A DNA stretch of 64,000 nt, from contig OZ242265.1 in assembly GCA_965207165.1 (NCBI GenBank), positions 496,001 through 560,000 on the forward strand, in the 5' to 3' direction. Both the position numbers and the translations under genes were made by a program. Each line of letters opens with the position of its first letter. The first letter of the stretch is position 1. Source of the DNA: JAAXHV01 sp965207165 (GTDB lineage Bacteria > Pseudomonadota > Gammaproteobacteria > Eutrophobiales > Eutrophobiaceae). The notes below the pieces were generated by a model that made no database searches, was not told the DNA's origin, and worked only from the letters and a program-made list of their open reading frames with translations. Shown in pieces: positions 61,214-64,000 of the stretch.

Positions 61214-62302
61214 ATGGCTGAAACAACAGATGTCAGTACCGGATTAAAACCGGAATTTGTCGCGGTGGTCGATAAAATCTACCGTGAGTTATGTAACCTG
61301 CAACCGGGAACCAGGGTGTTGATCATTGCTGATTCCCGTACGCCTGGTCATGTTGTTTCACTGTTCATGGGCATGGGTATGGCAATGGGCGCAGAGGTAT
61401 CGGTATCACAGAACAAGATGCCGCCACCGCCGACATTGCAACCGGGATATGTGTGGAATCCCATGGTAGTAGCAGCCGCGCGTGAAGCGGATCTGATCGT
61501 CGACCTGGCTGTGGGCTATGCAGAGTTCATGGCGGAAGCGGTTGAGCGGGGCGCCCGGATTATTTCGCCGGGTGACGGTACCGGTGGACATCATCTTGAG
61601 GATACGCTGATCCGGACCATGTTGAACGTGGACATACACGCCCTGCGTAAGGAAGCTCAGGAAATTGCTGAAATTTTTACTCAGGCAGACAGTTTGCGGA
61701 TGATTTCGGAGGAGGGTACGGATTTCGAGCTGGATATTCGAGGACTGGAAGGAATTTCATCAGATGAGTTCCTTTGGGACCCCGACCTGAAAAAATGGAC
61801 GGGCACATGGGCGTCGTTGCCGCCGGCAGCGCCGGGTATTGTTATCCCCAAGGGCAGAGGCAACGGCGTGCTGGCCGTTGACGGATTCCTGCTCTATGAA
61901 CCGGCTTATGATCATGAAACGCCGAATTCGCCGATACTGCTGACTTTTGAACAGGGCAGGATCGTGGATATCCAGGGGGCAGCCTTATTCCGGGATCGAC
62001 TCAGGAACTGGCTGGATGCGCAACCGGACGACTCGCCGCGTTACGGACCTGTGCACCTGAACCTGGGCACAAACTCGAGAGCTATGCTGACGCAACACCA
62101 GGAATTTGAAAAACTGCGCGGTACCGTTTGTTGCGGGATCGGTGACAGCAGTCTGCTGACGCGTATGTGGCATGGTTCCGATCTTGAACCCGTCGTATCC
62201 CATATCCACTGGGACATATTGCTTATGCGACCCACGGTTATGCTGGATGGCAGGACCATCTGCGAAAAAGGCGTTATTCCTGTCTACGCAGATACTGGCT
62301 GA
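61214..62302 (+). CDS. Second NicX-like dioxygenase / aminopeptidase-T-like protein
   Basis: A 362-residue paralogue of the protein at 59139, similar over its whole length. The same putative metal set is present: H281 (GPVHLNLG), H332 and D334 (IHWDI). It is the only plus-strand gene in this island and has its own promoter region with an inverted repeat. The 3' end overlaps the convergent MFS gene by 19 bases. Two copies may act on related substrates or form a heteromer. Confidence 0.75.
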   Translation: MAETTDVSTGLKPEFVAVVDKIYRELCNLQPGTRVLIIADSRTPGHVVSLFMGMGMAMGAEVSVSQNKMPPPPTLQPGYVWNPMVVAAAREADLIVDLAVGYAEFMAEAVERGARIISPGDGTGGHHLEDTLIRTMLNVDIHALRKEAQEIAEIFTQADSLRMISEEGTDFELDIRGLEGISSDEFLWDPDLKKWTGTWASLPPAAPGIVIPKGRGNGVLAVDGFLLYEPAYDHETPNSPILLTFEQGRIVDIQGAALFRDRLRNWLDAQPDDSPRYGPVHLNLGTNSRAMLTQHQEFEKLRGTVCCGIGDSSLLTRMWHGSDLEPVVSHIHWDILLMRPTVMLDGRTICEKGVIPVYADTG

Positions 62303-63471
62303 GCACGTTTATCGATAGTTGCAAACACCAGCACAAGGATGGCGCTGACGATGAAACCGGCAATCGTCATGGCGATGGATGAATCGAAACTGCTGTCCTC
62401 TATAAAAAATGAAACCAGCGCCGGACCGGAAGAAAACCCCAGCCACATGATCAGGTTCCCCCACAAAACGCCGCGGCCTGACGGCGTCATGCGGCCCAGC
62501 AGGATAAAGTAATACGGTGTAAGAAACGTAATGGAGAAGTTGAAAATTGCCGTAGCGCAAAAAAAGACGGCCAGCGATGATGAGTAAAACAGGAAGAATG
62601 TACTTATCGTTAGCAGAATCGTACCGGCCAGGATCGGTTTAATCTCGCCGACACGGCCGCCGAGCGCCGCCGCACAGAATACACCGGCCAGGGCTACCAG
62701 TTGGCTCGCTCCCACTACAGGCCCTACCGTTTTGGCAGCATGCCCGTAAGAAACACCAAGCCGTTCGAAGTAGGACCAGATACCGGAATTGGCGGCGTAG
62801 TTTATAAACAATGCCAGCAAGAGAACGCACAGGCCAGGCCATGGAACCCGGTTGTCGGTCAAGCGTTCATTTTCTTCTTCACCGGCAGGTAATTGGTGAG
62901 GTTCTTCCGGGTAATACAGCAGCAGGAAGGGCACGGCGGCAATACAGATCAGGATGATCGTGTAATAAGCGCCGGAAACGCCAAAGTGAGGATAAATCAT
63001 CGGCAGGAAAGTGAGGCCGATGGCCGCCATGATAAAGGGTGAGCCATACAGTACGGCAGTGGTTCGTTCCACGTCCCGAATCCTGGTAACGGCAACTGCC
63101 GCAGTACACCAGGCAATGCCCGCGAAAAATCCGGAGACGAAGCGGCATGCGGAAAATAACGCCAGGTTATCGTAGACAAAGATGGTTGCGGTGTTGCATA
63201 TAACGAGCATGCCTATACAACCCAGTGCAATGCGTTTGAGATCCAGTCCCGGACGGTGCAGGTAAAATGTGGATGCGACAATGCCCAGTGACGTTGCCAA
63301 GAATTCCAGTGATGCCAGCCTGCCCGCGGTTTCCAGGGAGAATTCCAGGTAGTCGACCAGGGCGCCGATAATTGAAGGAGCGAATGGCGTAAACGCATTG
63401 CCGGCAGTACCGACCATGAGGATACTGAAGGCGACTATAAGCCTGTGCTTAAGGTCAGTGTTGTCTCTCAT
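62284..63471 (-). CDS. MFS transporter
   Basis: A 395-residue transporter with about 12 hydrophobic segments (opening FSILMVGTAGNAFTPFAPSI) and a charged central loop (EEPHQLPAGEEENERL). It lies 39 bases after the DUF917 gene. It resembles the MFS protein at 55368 in size and layout. Substrate unknown. Confidence 0.85.
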   Translation of the reverse strand: MRDNTDLKHRLIVAFSILMVGTAGNAFTPFAPSIIGALVDYLEFSLETAGRLASLEFLATSLGIVASTFYLHRPGLDLKRIALGCIGMLVICNTATIFVYDNLALFSACRFVSGFFAGIAWCTAAVAVTRIRDVERTTAVLYGSPFIMAAIGLTFLPMIYPHFGVSGAYYTIILICIAAVPFLLLYYPEEPHQLPAGEEENERLTDNRVPWPGLCVLLLALFINYAANSGIWSYFERLGVSYGHAAKTVGPVVGASQLVALAGVFCAAALGGRVGEIKPILAGTILLTISTFFLFYSSSLAVFFCATAIFNFSITFLTPYYFILLGRMTPSGRGVLWGNLIMWLGFSSGPALVSFFIEDSSFDSSIAMTIAGFIVSAILVLVFATIDKRAQPVSA

Positions 63472-63510
63472 CGGTCCGGTTCATATCCATAATGCATAAA
63501 GGAACGGATT

Positions 63511-64000
63511 TTATTCCGTCCTTACGCTTTCCAGTCTTTGTTCTACGGGTATGTACTCCATGCCAATGCCAAAGCACCCGGGACCGACAACTTTCAGGGC
63601 CTGTTCGGTACGCAGGATTTCCGGGGCAAGAATACCCATAACCGTGACGCGTTGTCCGTAACGCAGCGTTTCCTGGGTGATTGGCTGCACCGTGTCAATA
63701 TCCAGCATACAGATCAGGTCGGGCACCGTGGCCAGCATATGGGTTCCCAGTCTCGCGGTCAGGAATTCATTCTGAATGTCCATGGTCATTGTCTCTCCAT
63801 CATCACCAAACTCCTGCAGGGTGACAATGCCGACGTCATAACCGCCTTTTACCTGGCGATCAACATCGATTACCTTGCCCTCAAACAGGACATTGGGTTT
63901 GCCGTAATGGGCGGTTTGCAGGATTGCATCCAGTTCCTGCCTGAAATTTCTCATGTTGCCATGGTTTTCCCGCAGACAACGGCCCAGACATAAACTCAGG
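63511..64000 (-). CDS. DUF917 / S-methyl-thiohydantoin desulfurase-like protein, 3' part
   Basis: The C-terminal part of a DUF917 protein, cut by the window end. The frame stays open upstream of the ATG at 63954 to the last base (read ...SLCLGRCLRENHGN before MRNFRQ), so the true start is outside. FEGKVIDVDRQVKGGYDVG, ATVPDLICMLDIDT and LRYGQRVTVMGILAP are typical of the family's C-terminal domain. Members are linked to hydantoin and thiohydantoin metabolism, which fits the racemase-like neighbours. About 163 residues are visible of an expected 360 or so. Confidence 0.75.
   Translation of the reverse strand, partial: LSLCLGRCLRENHGNMRNFRQELDAILQTAHYGKPNVLFEGKVIDVDRQVKGGYDVGIVTLQEFGDDGETMTMDIQNEFLTARLGTHMLATVPDLICMLDIDTVQPITQETLRYGQRVTVMGILAPEILRTEQALKVVGPGCFGIGMEYIPVEQRLESVRTE

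Noticed and set aside
1..64000. tRNA, rRNA, CRISPR or prophage genes
   Set aside because: None was recognised by reading the intergenic regions; a dedicated covariance-model scan was not possible.

Overview
The window looks like chromosomal DNA of a Gammaproteobacterium. The evidence is gene order: map and glnD lie divergently from rpsB-tsf-pyrH-frr-uppS-cdsA-dxr-rseP-bamA-skp-lpxD-fabZ-lpxA-lpxB-rnhB-dnaE-accA-tilS, the arrangement typical of that class, and a MutH-type mismatch endonuclease, Prc protease and DusA are present. The lipid A and outer-membrane genes show a Gram-negative cell. I cannot name a genus. I see no rRNA, tRNA, CRISPR array or intact insertion sequence.

Region 1 (1-32.9 kb) is housekeeping. 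On the minus strand lie a membrane diheme cytochrome c, a cytochrome c', the tail-specific protease Prc, a TPR protein, an FKBP isomerase, DusA, MutH, GlnD and Map. On the plus strand the large translation, envelope and lipid A block runs from rpsB (10.4 kb) to tilS (31.6 kb), followed by a HugZ-like protein and a converging exported protein of unknown function. Oddities here are a ribosomal protein S2 with a roughly 265-residue histone-H1-like tail, a 174-bp inverted-repeat element, and a dispersed palindromic repeat that supplies the same last six residues to MutH and LpxB.

Region 2 (33.0-50.7 kb) is an accessory catabolic island. It holds five two-domain SnoaL/NTF2-fold proteins, a sodium/solute symporter, an Asp/Glu racemase, a TonB-dependent receptor, an SDR dehydrogenase, a HisD paralogue of the HpsN type, a LacI-type regulator, a zinc-site MetE-like protein, an HpaI-type aldolase, an amidohydrolase and a double cupin. 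Five intergenic sites carry close matches to TGCATTCGAAGTACA, so most of the island is probably one regulon of the local LacI protein. This is my best candidate for an undescribed pathway; its substrate is unknown.

Region 3 (50.9-54.3 kb) carries toxin-antitoxin type genes: a winged-helix/HicB fusion with HicA, a solitary HicB, and a FitAB/VapBC pair. Palindromes lie upstream of each. A DUF938 methyltransferase and a GFA-family protein lie among them.

Region 4 (54.5-64.0 kb) is a second catabolic island, mostly on the minus strand. It has a nitroreductase, a small unknown protein, two MFS transporters, three hydantoin-racemase-like proteins, a luciferase-like monooxygenase, two proteins resembling the NicX ring-cleaving dioxygenase, and the 3' part of a DUF917 (S-methyl-thiohydantoin desulfurase-like) gene cut by the window end. 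Together these suggest breakdown of a nitrogen heterocycle or hydantoin-like compound.
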